A stretch of 61,434 bases of DNA from Ramlibacter sp. (GCF_028291745.1 NZ_JAQGNQ010000016.1:1-61434); one strand, 5' to 3'. Shown: positions 37,966-49,795, counted from the stretch's first letter. The notes: generated by a model from the sequence alone, not told the origin. Made by a program: numbers and translations.

Positions 37966-39344
37966 CTCCTCAGGAAATCGGGCGAGACCAGCAGCAGCGC
38001 CAGCGCGCCCGCAGGACTCTCGGAACGCGCGATCGCGGAAGCCGTCGCCTCGCTGAGGGCACCCGGCAAGACACGCGGCGCCAGCACCCGCGCATCCACG
38101 GCGTCGCCGGCTTGCGCGGCCAGGCGCTGCGCCATCTCGACGCGGCGCACCAGCGCATCGGGCGCCGCCCAGCTCGCGGCGATGTCGTCGTAGCCGGCCG
38201 GCGAACCGGGGCGCCACACTGGTTGCCCCAGCTGGTTCATCAGCTCGGCGAGCTGCATGGGTGCGATCTCGCGCTGGCCCATGGCACGCAGGCTGGATAG
38301 CGCCCAATCCCAGGGCGTCTTGAACTTGGCCGGCGTCGCCTGCCACGCCTCGCGTGCGACGACCAGTTCGCGGTACACCGTGGGCAGGTCGCCGCCGCTG
38401 CGGGTGAAGGCATCGGCAAGCCGCTGCACCAGCGCCGGCGGCGGCTCGTCGCCGACGAAGTGGCGGGCCAGCTTGGTGGCGATGTGCCTTGCGGTCGCCG
38501 GCGCCGTGGCCAGGTCGTGCAGGATCGCGCGGGCCTGCTCCTCGCCCGGCTGCGGATAACTGTGTGCCAGCAGCGTGCGCGTGCCCGGCTCGTGCAGCGC
38601 GGGGCGAAACAGCGAGGGGACGGGTGCGGCCTCTTTCGAGGGATCCGCCGCAGCGACCGCGGGCAGCGTCCACCCGGTGAGAGCGCGCGCGAATTCGGTG
38701 ACGTCCGCCTGCGTGTAGCCGCTGCGCACGCCCAGCGTGTGCAGCTCCATGATCTCGCGCGCAAGGTTTTCATTCAGGCCACGGCGGCGCGGCTGTGCGC
38801 CCTCGGCAGCGCGCAGGGCGGCAGCGCTTTGCGGGCCGATCGAGTTGGGCTGGTCCAGATAGAGCAGCATGGCGGGATGCCGGGTCACCGCCATCAGCAT
38901 GTCCTCGAGGCGGCCGAGAACGTGCGGCCGGATCGCATCCGCCTCCAGCGCACCGGCGAGGCCGACCACGGACATCTTGTCGACGGACACCGCGAAGTGA
39001 TTCGCCCAGAAGTGAACCAGCCGCTCGACGAAGGGCGCGGGCGTGACGAGCGCACTGGCGCCCCGCGCGCCGAGCGCCGCGAGATAAGCCTCGCGCCCCT
39101 CGCGACGATAGACCTGGCGCGCCGCCTGTTTCTCGCCCTCGGGGGCGTCGCGCACGGCGCGCTGCCGGGCCAGCAGCTCCTGCAGGAGCGCGGGGGTGCG
39201 AGGAAGCGCGGCCCACGCGGCGGGCGCGGGATCGTAGCGACTGAATTGCGCGAGCAGCCAGCCCTGCGGGTCGCTTGGCGGGGTGTCCTCGGCGCGCGCG
39301 CCAAGGCCGAAGCGGTTGAGGGCGATGCTGGCAGCGGCGGTCAC
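37962..39344 (-). CDS. DUF1800 family protein
   Basis: This 460-residue protein of unknown activity begins with ASIALNRFGLGARA, contains RLVHFWANHFAVSVDK, LNENLAREIMELHTLGVRSG, YTQADVTEFARALTGW and ATKLARHFVGDEPP, and ends in LLVSPDFLRR. All are DUF1800 landmarks. GTG at 39344 was taken as start because the conserved N-terminus begins there; no signal peptide is evident. Stop and start overlap as ATGA with the DUF1501 gene, so the two are made together. Confidence 0.83.
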   Translation of the reverse strand: MTAAASIALNRFGLGARAEDTPPSDPQGWLLAQFSRYDPAPAAWAALPRTPALLQELLARQRAVRDAPEGEKQAARQVYRREGREAYLAALGARGASALVTPAPFVERLVHFWANHFAVSVDKMSVVGLAGALEADAIRPHVLGRLEDMLMAVTRHPAMLLYLDQPNSIGPQSAAALRAAEGAQPRRRGLNENLAREIMELHTLGVRSGYTQADVTEFARALTGWTLPAVAAADPSKEAAPVPSLFRPALHEPGTRTLLAHSYPQPGEEQARAILHDLATAPATARHIATKLARHFVGDEPPPALVQRLADAFTRSGGDLPTVYRELVVAREAWQATPAKFKTPWDWALSSLRAMGQREIAPMQLAELMNQLGQPVWRPGSPAGYDDIAASWAAPDALVRRVEMAQRLAAQAGDAVDARVLAPRVLPGALSEATASAIARSESPAGALALLLVSPDFLRR

Positions 39345-39457
39345 GCAGGGGATTGAACCGCGCCTGAAGCAGCTCGTGTTGTCGCCGACGTTTCGCGGGT
39401 GTAAATCCGGGGCGTCGGGCGTGCACGCCGCAGGGGAAGCCGCTCCTAGAATGGCCC

Positions 39458-41509
39458 ATGCCTCCCGACCGCGCCGCCAATCCCCTGCTCGCCCCCTGGA
39501 CCGCGGCCTTCGGCTTGCCGCCTTTTGCACAGATCCAGGCTCATCATTTCCCGCCCGCCTTCGAGCAGGTGCTGCAGGAGCACCGCGAGGCAATCGCGGC
39601 CATCGGCGAGGCCGCCGCGCCGCCCGACTTCGACAACACGGTTGCGGCCTTCGATCGCAGCTTTCGCGCGCTCGGGCGCCTGCGCATGGTGTTCTACAAC
39701 CTGTGCGCGTCGGAGACCTCCGCCGAGCTGCAGCAGGTGCAGCGGCAGATGGCGCCGGTGCTGGCCGCCCATGACAGCGCGGTCTCCATGCACGCGGGCC
39801 TGTTCCGGCGCATCGCCCTGCTGCATGAGCGGCGAGCCGACCTCAAGCTAGGTCCCGAGCAACTGCGGCTGATCGAACGCGTGCACCTGGACTTCGTGCG
39901 CTCCGGCGCCCTGCTGGCGCCGTCGGCGCAGGCCCGCTATGCGCAGGTGGCGCAGGAGCTCGCGGCGTGCTGCACGGCCTTCGGGCAGAACGTGCTGCAT
40001 GACGAATCGGCCTGGGCCCTGGAGCTGCATGACGAGGCCGAGCTCGCCGGGCTTCCCGAGTTCGTACGCGCCGCCGCCCGGCTTGCCGCGCAGCAGCGCG
40101 GATTGGGCGACGTGCATGCCATCACGCTGTCACGCTCTTCGATCCTGCCCTTCCTGAGCTTCTCCGAGCGGCGCGACCTGCGCGAGCAGGCCTGGCGCGC
40201 CTGGGTGGAACGCGGCACGCACGCGGGCGAGCACGACAACCGGCCCCTCATAGGCCACATCCTCGCGCTGCGGCAGGAGCAGGCGCGCTTGCATGGGGAT
40301 TCGAGCTATGCGGAGTTCGCACTGGTGGATCGCATGGCGCGCACGCCCGCCGCCGTCGACCGCCTGCTGGACGACGTCTGCGATCGCGCCATCGCCGTGC
40401 TGGTGCACGAGCGGGAGCGGCTGGCCGCGGTGCAGCGGGCGGCCGGCGTGGAGCAGCCCATCGAAGCCTGGGACTGGCGTTACTGGGCGGAGAAAGTGCG
40501 GCAACGCGACTTTGCCGTCGACGACGCGGAGCTCAAGCCCTACTTCTCGCTCGACGCGATGGTGCGAGCGGCTTTCGACTGCGCACAGCGCCTGTTCGGG
40601 TTGCGCTTCACCCCGCGGCCCGACCTGGTGCTCTATCACCCCGATGCGCGCGGGTACGAGGTGCACGACGAGGACGGCCGCGCTGTCGGCCTCTTCATCC
40701 AGGACAACTTCGCGCGTCCCAGCAAGCGCAGCGGTGCCTGGATGAGCAGCCTGGCCGTGCAGTCGCGCAATGGCGGCGAGGTGCTGCCCGTGATCCTGAA
40801 CAACAACAACTTCGCCCAGGGCAGTCCGACGCTCCTGAGTTTCGACGACGTGCGCACCTTGTTCCACGAGTTCGGGCACGGGCTGCACGGGCTGCTGTCG
40901 AACGTCACCTATGCCAGGCTCGCCGGCACCAGCGTGCTGCGCGATTTCGTGGAGTTGCCCTCGCAGTTGTTCGAACACTGGGCCTCGGAGCCCGCGGTGC
41001 TGCAGCGCCACGCGCGGCATGTGCACACGGGCGAGCCGATTCCCGCGGCGCTGATCGAGCGGCTGCAGGCAGCGGAGCGCTTCGGCGAGGCGTACGAGAC
41101 GGTGCGCTACTGCGGCAGTGCGATCGTGGACATGGCGGTGCACCGCCATCCCGATCCCGGCTCCGTCGCCGACTGGCCGGCCTTCGAGGCGCAAACGCTG
41201 CGCGATCGCGGGCTGCCCGCAGCCGCCGGCACCAATCATCGACTCGCCCATTTCCAGCACCTGTTCAGCGGCGACAGCTATGCGGCGGGCTATTACGTCT
41301 ATCTCTGGGCCGAGGTGCTGGACGCGGACGCGTGGGGCGCGTTCGAGGAGGCGGGGGATCCCTTCCATCGCGAGACCGCGCAGCGATTGAAGCGCTGCAT
41401 CTATGCGGCGGGCAACAGCGTGGAGCCCGGCGCGGCGTTCCGCGCGTTCCGGGGGCGCGATCCGGTGATCGCGCCGCTGCTGCGGCAGAAGGGGCTGGTG
41501 AGGACTTAG
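39458..41509 (+). CDS. prlC: M3-family oligopeptidase (oligopeptidase A-like)
   Basis: This 683-residue zinc metallopeptidase has the HEFGH site at residues 470-474 (LFHEFGHGLHGLLS) and the third-ligand Glu in FVELPSQLFEHWA. FSGDSYAAGYYVYLWAEVL lies near the end. A large N-terminal helical half limits access to short peptides. It degrades signal peptides and small peptides in the cytosol. PrlC versus Dcp cannot be fully separated by eye; length favours PrlC. It is divergent from DUF1800. Confidence 0.88.
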   Translation: MPPDRAANPLLAPWTAAFGLPPFAQIQAHHFPPAFEQVLQEHREAIAAIGEAAAPPDFDNTVAAFDRSFRALGRLRMVFYNLCASETSAELQQVQRQMAPVLAAHDSAVSMHAGLFRRIALLHERRADLKLGPEQLRLIERVHLDFVRSGALLAPSAQARYAQVAQELAACCTAFGQNVLHDESAWALELHDEAELAGLPEFVRAAARLAAQQRGLGDVHAITLSRSSILPFLSFSERRDLREQAWRAWVERGTHAGEHDNRPLIGHILALRQEQARLHGDSSYAEFALVDRMARTPAAVDRLLDDVCDRAIAVLVHERERLAAVQRAAGVEQPIEAWDWRYWAEKVRQRDFAVDDAELKPYFSLDAMVRAAFDCAQRLFGLRFTPRPDLVLYHPDARGYEVHDEDGRAVGLFIQDNFARPSKRSGAWMSSLAVQSRNGGEVLPVILNNNNFAQGSPTLLSFDDVRTLFHEFGHGLHGLLSNVTYARLAGTSVLRDFVELPSQLFEHWASEPAVLQRHARHVHTGEPIPAALIERLQAAERFGEAYETVRYCGSAIVDMAVHRHPDPGSVADWPAFEAQTLRDRGLPAAAGTNHRLAHFQHLFSGDSYAAGYYVYLWAEVLDADAWGAFEEAGDPFHRETAQRLKRCIYAAGNSVEPGAAFRAFRGRDPVIAPLLRQKGLVRT

Positions 41510-41516
41510 CACCCGT

Positions 41517-41587
41517 GTAGGGTGGGATGCGCAAAGCGCACACCACCACGGCGGCCGGTGGTGTGCGCCTTGCGCATCCCACCCTAC
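41517..41587. repeat. Family B palindrome, near-perfect 31-bp stem
   Basis: GTAGGGTGGGATGCGCAAAG continuing to CGCACACCACC is mirrored by GGTGGTGTGCGCCTTGCGCA and TCCCACCCTAC with one mismatch and a short spacer. It is the most complete copy of family B. It lies between prlC and a terminator shared with clpA. Confidence 0.85.
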
Positions 41588-41593
41588 CGGCAT

Positions 41594-41622
41594 GAAAAAA
41601 GCCGCCCGAAGGCGGCTTTTTC
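41594..41622. terminator. Bidirectional rho-independent terminator (prlC / clpA)
   Basis: AAAAAAGCCGCC, a CGAA loop and GGCGGCTTTTT form a strong GC stem with A and T tracts on both sides. It can terminate prlC on the plus strand and clpA on the minus strand. Confidence 0.9.
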
Positions 41623-41636
41623 AAAGGGCAACCGGC

Positions 41637-43982
<2,346 letters not shown>

Positions 43983-44036
43983 GAGATTTCCTTCTGCCTA
44001 TCGTTCAAAACTGATCTGTTCCTTCAGAGTGCCGGT

Positions 44037-44396
44037 TCACTCCACCGGTTCACTCAAACATTGCAGGGGGTGCCCCGCTTGACGCGCTGCCTCCTGCACC
44101 TGCTGGACCTTCGTGGCCGCGACGTCACGGGAATAGACGCCGCAGATGCCCTTTCCGTCCAGGTGGATCTTCAACATGATCTGGGTTGCCGTCTCTCTGT
44201 CCTTGCCAAAAAACTCCTGGATCACCACGACCACGAATTCCATGGGTGTGTAGTCGTCGTTCAACATGACGACCTGGTACATCTGCGGAGGCTTGGTCTT
44301 CTGGGTTTTCCGCTCTGCGACCACCGAGTCGCCGCCATCGTCCGACGGCCGGATGACGGGACCGGCCGGGGGCGGAATTGGTGTCTGACTGGCCAT
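44037..44396 (-). CDS. clpS: ClpS adaptor of the ClpAP protease
   Basis: This 119-residue N-end-rule adaptor has the core [20 protein letters not shown], which holds the Asn-Asp residues that bind the substrate alpha-amino group. [20 protein letters not shown] follows. A flexible N-terminal tail enters the ClpA pore. MASQTPIPP at 44396 was chosen; an ATG three codons upstream is possible. It precedes clpA. Confidence 0.95.
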   Translation of the reverse strand: MASQTPIPPPAGPVIRPSDDGGDSVVAERKTQKTKPPQMYQVVMLNDDYTPMEFVVVVIQEFFGKDRETATQIMLKIHLDGKGICGVYSRDVAATKVQQVQEAARQAGHPLQCLSEPVE

Positions 44397-44571
44397 GAAA
44401 ATCATTCTATCGACGGGGAATCGCTCTCGCCGACCCAAGGTGAATTGGAGACGGTCCCGTCACATTCAAGCGACAACCGTACAGTACCCCTGTTTCTCCT
44501 CTCACGGATGGCGCCCTGGAGGGCGCGAAATGCAGCGCCGGCACGCACTTGCGGGCGACTAAGTGAAAATA

Positions 44572-44600
44572 TTGACAGCTGAGCCGGCTTCAACGACACT
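44572..44600 (+). promoter_or_regulatory. Possible promoter of the cold-shock gene
   Basis: TTGACA at 44572-44577 is a perfect -35 hexamer. At 17 bases spacing it is followed by GACACT, a weak -10. Transcription from here would give a leader of roughly 35 bases before the ATG at 44640. A longer leader from further upstream is not excluded. Confidence 0.4.
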
Positions 44601-44639
44601 CGCGCCCCTTGAGGGAACAAATAAGCGAGGGCGCGCATC

Positions 44640-44957
44640 ATGGCGACCGGAACAGTCAAGTGGTTCAACGATGCCAAGGGCTTCGGGTTCATCGAACCCG
44701 ATGGCGGCGGCTCGGATATCTTCGCCCATTTTTCGGCGATCACGATGGAGGGTTTCAAGACCCTCAAGCAGGGCTCGCGCGTCAGCTTCGAAGTCCAGCA
44801 GGGGCCCAAGGGCCAGCTCGCCCAGAACATCCAGGCGCAGCCCGGCCCCATCCAGACCCAGCCGGCCACCCCTGAGCGGCCCCAGCGCCAGCCCAAGGTG
44901 CGCGCACCGCAATTCCATGCGGCGATGGGGCACAGCGGAGAGCACGCGAGCAAGTGA
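44640..44957 (+). CDS. Cold-shock domain protein with C-terminal extension
   Basis: This 105-residue protein has an N-terminal cold-shock domain (residues 1-67) with RNP1 [12 protein letters not shown] and RNP2 DIFAHFSAI for single-strand RNA binding. The last 38 residues are a Pro/Gln-rich tail ([14 protein letters not shown] and beyond) absent from standard 67-70-residue CspA. It acts as an RNA chaperone. It is divergent from clpS and followed by a strong hairpin. Confidence 0.9.
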   Translation: MATGTVKWFNDAKGFGFIEPDGGGSDIFAHFSAITMEGFKTLKQGSRVSFEVQQGPKGQLAQNIQAQPGPIQTQPATPERPQRQPKVRAPQFHAAMGHSGEHASK

Positions 44958-44992
44958 CTTCCGGCGCGCGCCAGCGCGCCATCGAAGTCACC
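44955..44992 (+). terminator. Hairpin after the cold-shock gene
   Basis: GTGACTTCCGGCGCGC and GCGCGCC...GAAGTCAC form a long stem with a small internal bulge. No T run follows it directly. A second stem, AAAGCCGCCCTCGGGCGGCTTT at 45008-45029 followed by a T-rich stretch, is the better intrinsic terminator. Confidence 0.5.
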
Positions 44993-45007
44993 CTCCCACG
45001 ATGAAGC

Positions 45008-45029
45008 AAAGCCGCCCTCGGGCGGCTTT
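45008..45029 (+). terminator. Intrinsic terminator stem after the cold-shock gene
   Basis: AAAGCCGCCC and GGGCGGCTTT form a compact GC stem with a two-base loop, followed by T-rich CTTTCTCCTT. It most likely ends the cold-shock transcript. Confidence 0.7.
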
Positions 45030-45036
45030 CGGCCTT

Positions 45037-45134
45037 TCTCCTTCCCCCGTCGGGGGAAGGTTGGGATGGGGGCGCCCCTCGCACTGTGCGCGCCGCAGCG
45101 CCCCCACCCCAGCCCTCCCCCGGCGGGGGAGGGA
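45037..45134. repeat. Two family D repeats in opposite orientation
   Basis: CTCCTTCCCCCGTCGGGGGA with AGGTTGGGATGGGGGCGC (reverse orientation, 45039-45075) and AGCGCCCCCACCCCAGCCCT with CCCCCGGCGGGGGAGGG (forward, 45098-45134) face each other across about 20 bases. This head-to-head pair lies between the cold-shock terminator and the icd terminator. Confidence 0.8.
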
Positions 45135-45154
45135 GCCAACTGCCAAGCCCCACG

Positions 45155-45177
45155 AAAAAGCCGCCCGAAGGCGGCTT
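45155..45177 (-). terminator. Terminator for monomeric isocitrate dehydrogenase
   Basis: On the minus strand AAGCCGCC, TTCG and GGCGGCTT form a stem followed by TTTTCGTGG. The T run is on the side expected for the minus-strand gene ending at 45217. Confidence 0.75.
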
Positions 45178-45216
45178 GGAGTCCCTGGTCCCGGCCTGCC
45201 CGGAACGACCTGAGAC

Positions 45217-47454
45217 TCAGACCTGCGCCGATGCCAGCGCCGCATTGAACGTCGCGCTCGGACGCATCAGCGCCGTCACCTTCTCGCGGTCCGGGAGGTA
45301 ATAGCCGCCGATGTCGGCGGGCTTGCCCTGCACCGCATTGAGCTCGTCGACGATCTTCTTCTCGTTGTCGGTCAGGGTCTTGGCCAGGGGCGCGAAGCGC
45401 TTCGCCAGTTCGGCATCCTCGGTCTGCGCCGCCAGGGCCTGCGCCCAGTACAGCGTCAGGTAGAACTGGCTGCCCCGGTTGTCCAGCTGGCCGGTCTTGG
45501 GCGACGGGGTCTTGCTGTTGGCCAGGAGCTTGCCGGTGGCGGCATCGAGCGCGGTGGCCATGACCTTGGCCTTGTTGTTGCCGGTCTTGATGCCCTCGTC
45601 CTCCAGGCTCACCGCCAGCGCGAGGAACTCGCCCAGCGAGTCCCAGCGCAGGTGGTTCTCTTCCACCAGTTGCTGCACGTGCTTGGGGGCCGAGCCACCC
45701 GCGCCCGTCTCGTACATGCCGCCGCCGGCCATCAAGGGCACGATGGAGAGCATCTTGGCGCTGGTACCCAGCTCCATGATCGGGAACAGGTCGGTCAGGT
45801 AGTCGCGCAGGATGTTGCCGGTGACGCTGATCGTGTCCTTGCCGCGGATCACGCGCTCCAGCGTGTAGCGCATGGCGCGCACCTGGCTCATGACACGGAT
45901 GTCGAGGCCGTTGGTGTCGTGGTCCTTCAGGTACTTCGCGACCTTCTTGCGCATCTCCGCCTCGTGCGGGCGATACGAGTCGAGCCAGAACACCGTGGTC
46001 ATGCCGGAATTGCGCGCGCGCGTGACGGCCAGCTTTACCCAGTCGCGGATCGCGGCGTCCTTGGTCTGGCACATGCGCCAGATGTCGCCCTGTTCCACCT
46101 TCTGCGTCATCAGGACCTCGCCGGTGGCCAGGTCCGTGATGTTGGCGACGCCGTCCTCGGCGATCTCGAAGGTCTTGTCGTGCGAGCCGTATTCCTCGGC
46201 CTGCTGCGCCATCAGGCCCACGTTGGGCACCGTGCCCATGGTCTTCGGATCGAAGTTGCCGTGCCACTTGCAGAAGTTGATGATCTCCTGGTAGATGCGG
46301 GCAAAGGTCGACTCGGGGATCACCGCCTTCACCTCGTGCAGGCGGCCGTCGGCGCCGTACATCTTGCCGCCCTGGCGGATCATGGCCGGCATCGAGGCGT
46401 CCACGATCACGTCGTTGGGCGAATGGAAGTTGGTGATGCCCTTGGCGGAATCGACCATCGCGAGCGCGGGGCGGTGCTCCTGGCAGGCATGCAGGTCACG
46501 CTTGATCTCGTCCTGCTGCGACTGCGGCAGCGTGGCGATCTTCTCGTACAGGTTGGCCATGCCGTTGTTCACGTTCACGCCCAGCTCGTCGAACAGCTTG
46601 CCGTGCTTGTCGAAGGCTTCCTTGTAGAACATGCGCACGGCGTGGCCGAACACGATGGGGTGCGACACCTTCATCATCGTGGCCTTGACGTGCAGCGAGA
46701 ACATCACGCCGGTGTTCTTCGCGTCCTCGATCTGCCTTTCGTAGAAGGCCAGCATGGCCTTCTTGCTCATGAACATCGAGTCGATGATCTCGCCTTCGAG
46801 CAGCGGGACCTTGGCCTTGAGCACGATCGTCTTGCCGGACTTCGTGAGCAGCTCCATCTTGACGTCGCGCGCGCGGTCCAGCGTCATCGACTTTTCGCCG
46901 GCGTAGAAGTCGCCGCCGACCATGTGCGAGACATGGCTGCGCGAAGCGGGGCTCCACTCGCCCATGCTGTGCGGGTGGGCGCGGGCGAATTCCTTCACCG
47001 CCTTCGGCGCACGGCGGTCGGAGTTGCCCTCGCGCAGGACGGGGTTCACCGCGGAGCCCAGCACCCGGGCGTAGCGCTGGCGGATCGCCTTCTCTTCGTC
47101 GGTCTTCGGGTTCTCCGGGTATTCGGGAACCATGTAGCCCTTGCCGCGCAGTTCGCGGATCGCGGACACCAGCTGGTTCTGCGAGGCGCTGATATTGGGC
47201 AGCTTGATGATGTTGGCATCGGGCTGCAGCGTCTTCTTGCCCAGTTCGGAGAGCGTGTTGGGCACCCTCTGCTGCTCGCTCAGGGAGTCCGGGAACTCGC
47301 CCAGGATGCGGTTGGCCACGGAGATGTCGCTCTCGACCACCTCGATGCCGGCAGCGGCGGCGAAGGTGCGGACGATGGGAAGGAACGAATGCGTCGCCAG
47401 GAAGGGCGCTTCGTCGGTCAGCGTGTAGATGATCTTCGAACGGTCTGCAGCCAA
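45217..47454 (-). CDS. Monomeric NADP-dependent isocitrate dehydrogenase (Idh-II type)
   Basis: This 745-residue enzyme converts isocitrate to 2-oxoglutarate. The monomeric class is unrelated in domain plan to dimeric Icd. Landmarks are [75 protein letters not shown] and [19 protein letters not shown]. Full length. The neighbouring gene is the dimeric isozyme on the same strand, 102 bases upstream. The two are probably regulated differently, for example by growth phase or carbon source. Confidence 0.95.
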   Translation of the reverse strand: MAADRSKIIYTLTDEAPFLATHSFLPIVRTFAAAAGIEVVESDISVANRILGEFPDSLSEQQRVPNTLSELGKKTLQPDANIIKLPNISASQNQLVSAIRELRGKGYMVPEYPENPKTDEEKAIRQRYARVLGSAVNPVLREGNSDRRAPKAVKEFARAHPHSMGEWSPASRSHVSHMVGGDFYAGEKSMTLDRARDVKMELLTKSGKTIVLKAKVPLLEGEIIDSMFMSKKAMLAFYERQIEDAKNTGVMFSLHVKATMMKVSHPIVFGHAVRMFYKEAFDKHGKLFDELGVNVNNGMANLYEKIATLPQSQQDEIKRDLHACQEHRPALAMVDSAKGITNFHSPNDVIVDASMPAMIRQGGKMYGADGRLHEVKAVIPESTFARIYQEIINFCKWHGNFDPKTMGTVPNVGLMAQQAEEYGSHDKTFEIAEDGVANITDLATGEVLMTQKVEQGDIWRMCQTKDAAIRDWVKLAVTRARNSGMTTVFWLDSYRPHEAEMRKKVAKYLKDHDTNGLDIRVMSQVRAMRYTLERVIRGKDTISVTGNILRDYLTDLFPIMELGTSAKMLSIVPLMAGGGMYETGAGGSAPKHVQQLVEENHLRWDSLGEFLALAVSLEDEGIKTGNNKAKVMATALDAATGKLLANSKTPSPKTGQLDNRGSQFYLTLYWAQALAAQTEDAELAKRFAPLAKTLTDNEKKIVDELNAVQGKPADIGGYYLPDREKVTALMRPSATFNAALASAQV

Positions 47455-47556
47455 GGGATGTCTCTCAGGGAAGGTTGGTGGGTCGCGAGCGCCACGATGC
47501 GAGCCGTCATTTTAGGCCGCGCAAGCCGCCGGGCCGCCACGGCGGCTTGCGCCAGC

Positions 47557-48813
47557 TCACATGTTCTCGATCATCACCTGCCCGAAGCCCGAGCAGCTGA
47601 CCTGCGTGGCGCCCTCCATGAGCCGGGCGAAGTCGTAGGTCACCTTCTTGGCCAGGATGGACTTCTCCAGCGAGGCGATGATGATGTCGGCGGCTTCGGT
47701 CCAGCCCATGTGCCGCAGCATCATCTCGGCGGCCAGGATCTCGGAGCCGGGATTGACGTAGTCCATGCCGGCGTACTTCGGCGCAGCGCCATGGGTGGCC
47801 TCGAACATGGCGACAGAGTCGCTCATGTTGGCGCCCGGGGCGATGCCGGTACCGCCGACCTGCGCGGCCAGGGCATCGGAGAGGTAGTCGCCGTTCAGGT
47901 TCAGGGTGGCCACGACGCTGTATTCGGCGGGGCGCCGCAGGCTCTGCTGCAGGAAGGCGTCCGTGACCGCGTCCTTGACGATGATGTCGCGGCCGGTGCG
48001 CGGATTGCGCAGCTTCAGCCAAGGGCCGCCGTCGATCACGATCGCGCCGAACTCCTTCTTCGCCAGCGCATAGCCCCAGTCGCGAAAGCCGCCCTCGGTG
48101 AACTTCATGATGTTGCCCTTGTGCACCAGCGTCACCGAGGGTTTGTCGCGGTCGATGGCGTACTGCAGGGCCTTGCGCACCAGCCGCTCGGTGCCCTCGA
48201 TGGAGACCGGCTTGATGCCGATGGCCGAGGTGTCGGGGAAGCGGATCTTCTGCACGCCCATCTCGCGGGTCAGGAAGTCGATCACCTTCCTGGCCTGCTC
48301 CGACTGCGCGGCGTACTCGATGCCCGCATAGATGTCTTCCGAGTTCTCGCGGAAGATCGCCATGTTCGTCTTCTCCGGCTCCTTCAGCGGCGAGGGCACG
48401 CCGTGGAAGTACTGGATCGGGCGCAGGCACACGTACAGGTCCAGCGCCTGGCGCAGGGCGACGTTCAGCGAGCCGGCGCGGCCGCCCGCCGGGATCGCCA
48501 GCGGCCCCTTGATCGAGACGACGTACTCGCGCGCGGCGGCCAGCGTTTCCTCGGGCAGCCACACGTCCGGGCCGTAGACGCGGGTGGCCTTTTCGCCGGC
48601 GAAGATCTCCATCCAGCGGATCTTCCGCGCGCTGGCGTAGGCCTTGTCGACCGCCGCATCCACCACCTTCAGCATCACGGGCGTGATGTCGATGCCCGTT
48701 CCGTCGCCCTCGATGTACGGAATGATCGGCTCATGGGGGACGTTCAACGACAGGTCGGCGTTGACGGTGATCTTCTGCCCCTGCGAGGGCACCTCGATGT
48801 GCTGGTAGGCCAT
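47557..48813 (-). CDS. icd: Dimeric NADP-dependent isocitrate dehydrogenase Icd
   Basis: This 418-residue enzyme belongs to the isocitrate/isopropylmalate dehydrogenase family. [17 protein letters not shown] opens the fold, [18 protein letters not shown] contains the phosphorylatable Ser loop and substrate Arg region, and [14 protein letters not shown] holds the metal Asp residues. [11 protein letters not shown] and [18 protein letters not shown] bind NADP. It acts in the TCA cycle. It lies upstream of the monomeric isozyme. Confidence 0.96.
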   Translation of the reverse strand: MAYQHIEVPSQGQKITVNADLSLNVPHEPIIPYIEGDGTGIDITPVMLKVVDAAVDKAYASARKIRWMEIFAGEKATRVYGPDVWLPEETLAAAREYVVSIKGPLAIPAGGRAGSLNVALRQALDLYVCLRPIQYFHGVPSPLKEPEKTNMAIFRENSEDIYAGIEYAAQSEQARKVIDFLTREMGVQKIRFPDTSAIGIKPVSIEGTERLVRKALQYAIDRDKPSVTLVHKGNIMKFTEGGFRDWGYALAKKEFGAIVIDGGPWLKLRNPRTGRDIIVKDAVTDAFLQQSLRRPAEYSVVATLNLNGDYLSDALAAQVGGTGIAPGANMSDSVAMFEATHGAAPKYAGMDYVNPGSEILAAEMMLRHMGWTEAADIIIASLEKSILAKKVTYDFARLMEGATQVSCSGFGQVMIENM

Positions 48814-49014
48814 GGGGGAAAACGTCTCCGGGGCGGGATGGCGCCTGCGCGCGGCGGGCAGCCTGGCGGCGAGCCGCGAATTCTAGCTGTGAACTGTCGG
48901 GTCGCCCTCCAGGCACGCTTGTCAGCACAACCGTGTCAACCGGCTGAGCTACTGCCGCGTTGCCGAGTGGTCTGACATTCGTTGGGCAAAGTCAAACGAC
49001 CTGAAGGAATTACC

Positions 49015-49269
49015 ATGACCAAGCTGCTCGCCACCCTGATCGCCGGCCTCTTCTCCGCCGCCGTGTTCGCCCAAGCCACCCCCGCCACGCCCGCCACCGC
49101 GGCTGCCCCCGCTGCCAAGACGGAAGCGAAGAAGGAAGCCAAGGCCGAGAAGAAGGAAGAGAAGGCGGAAGCCAAGACCGACAAGAAGGCCGACAAGAAG
49201 GTCGCGAAGAAGTCTTCCAAGAAGGCCGCTCCCAAGGCCGAAGAGAAGAAGGAAGACAAGAAGTCGTAA
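49015..49269 (+). CDS. Small exported Lys/Ala/Glu-rich protein
   Basis: This 84-residue protein has a signal peptide MTKLLATLIAGLFSAAVFAQ, with cleavage likely at VFA-Q or nearby. The mature part is made almost entirely of Ala, Lys, Glu, Asp, Thr and Pro (KTEAKKEAKAEKKEEKAEAK and KVAKKSSKKAAPK). A GAAGGA site precedes the ATG at 49015. It has no fold motif and is likely disordered in the periplasm. Similar short proteins are common beside housekeeping genes in Comamonadaceae but have no known role. Confidence 0.7.
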   Translation: MTKLLATLIAGLFSAAVFAQATPATPATAAAPAAKTEAKKEAKAEKKEEKAEAKTDKKADKKVAKKSSKKAAPKAEEKKEDKKS

Positions 49270-49297
49270 TCGACTGCTTCGTCGCCTTGCACGAAAG

Positions 49298-49323
49298 AAT
49301 GCCCGCCTGTGCGGGCATTTTTT
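49298..49323 (+). terminator. Intrinsic terminator after the Lys-rich protein
   Basis: AATGCCCGC, CTGT and GCGGGCATT form a 9-bp stem followed by a run of five or more T. Confidence 0.9.
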
Positions 49324-49347
49324 CTGGCGTCCCCGACAATACGAGCC

Positions 49348-49785
49348 ATGAAGAAGCACCTCGCCCTCGCCGCCGCCCTGGTCGCCTGCGCCGCCTTCGC
49401 CCAGGACCAGCCGCAGACGACCCTGCCGCGCGTCAAGCTGAACGCCGGCATGCACATCATCGACGCCCAGGTGGCCTCCACGCCCAACGAACGCGAAACC
49501 GGCCTGATGTTCCGCAAGGAAATGCCGCAACAGGAGGGCATGCTGTTCGTCTTCGAATACCCCTCCCAGCAGTGCTTCTGGATGAAGAACACGCTGCTGC
49601 CGCTGTCCGTGGCCTTCGTGCACGACGACGGCACGATCGCCAACATCGAGGAAATGCAGCCGCAGACGCTGGATTCGCACTGCTCGGTGCAGCCGGTGCG
49701 CTACGTGCTGGAGATGAACAAGGGCTGGTTCGCCAAGAAGGGGATCAAGGCCGGCTCCAGGCTCGAAGGCCAACCCTTCAGATAA
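49348..49785 (+). CDS. DUF192 family exported protein
   Basis: This 145-residue protein has a signal peptide (MKKHLALAAALVACAAFAQ). The DUF192 core has ETGLMFRKEMPQQEGMLFVF, then CFWMKNTLLPLSVAFVHDDG and RYVLEMNKGWFAKKGIKAGS. Family members are small beta-barrel proteins of unknown function. ATG at 49348 begins 25 bases after the preceding terminator. Confidence 0.88.
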   Translation: MKKHLALAAALVACAAFAQDQPQTTLPRVKLNAGMHIIDAQVASTPNERETGLMFRKEMPQQEGMLFVFEYPSQQCFWMKNTLLPLSVAFVHDDGTIANIEEMQPQTLDSHCSVQPVRYVLEMNKGWFAKKGIKAGSRLEGQPFR

Positions 49786-49795
49786 TGGACAAAAC

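Noticed and set aside
45652..48975. Open frame of about 1100 codons opposite both isocitrate dehydrogenases
   Set aside because: It is the mirror of two unmistakable enzymes. The His/Gln/Val-rich composition is that of an antisense frame, with no fold motif or ribosome-binding site.
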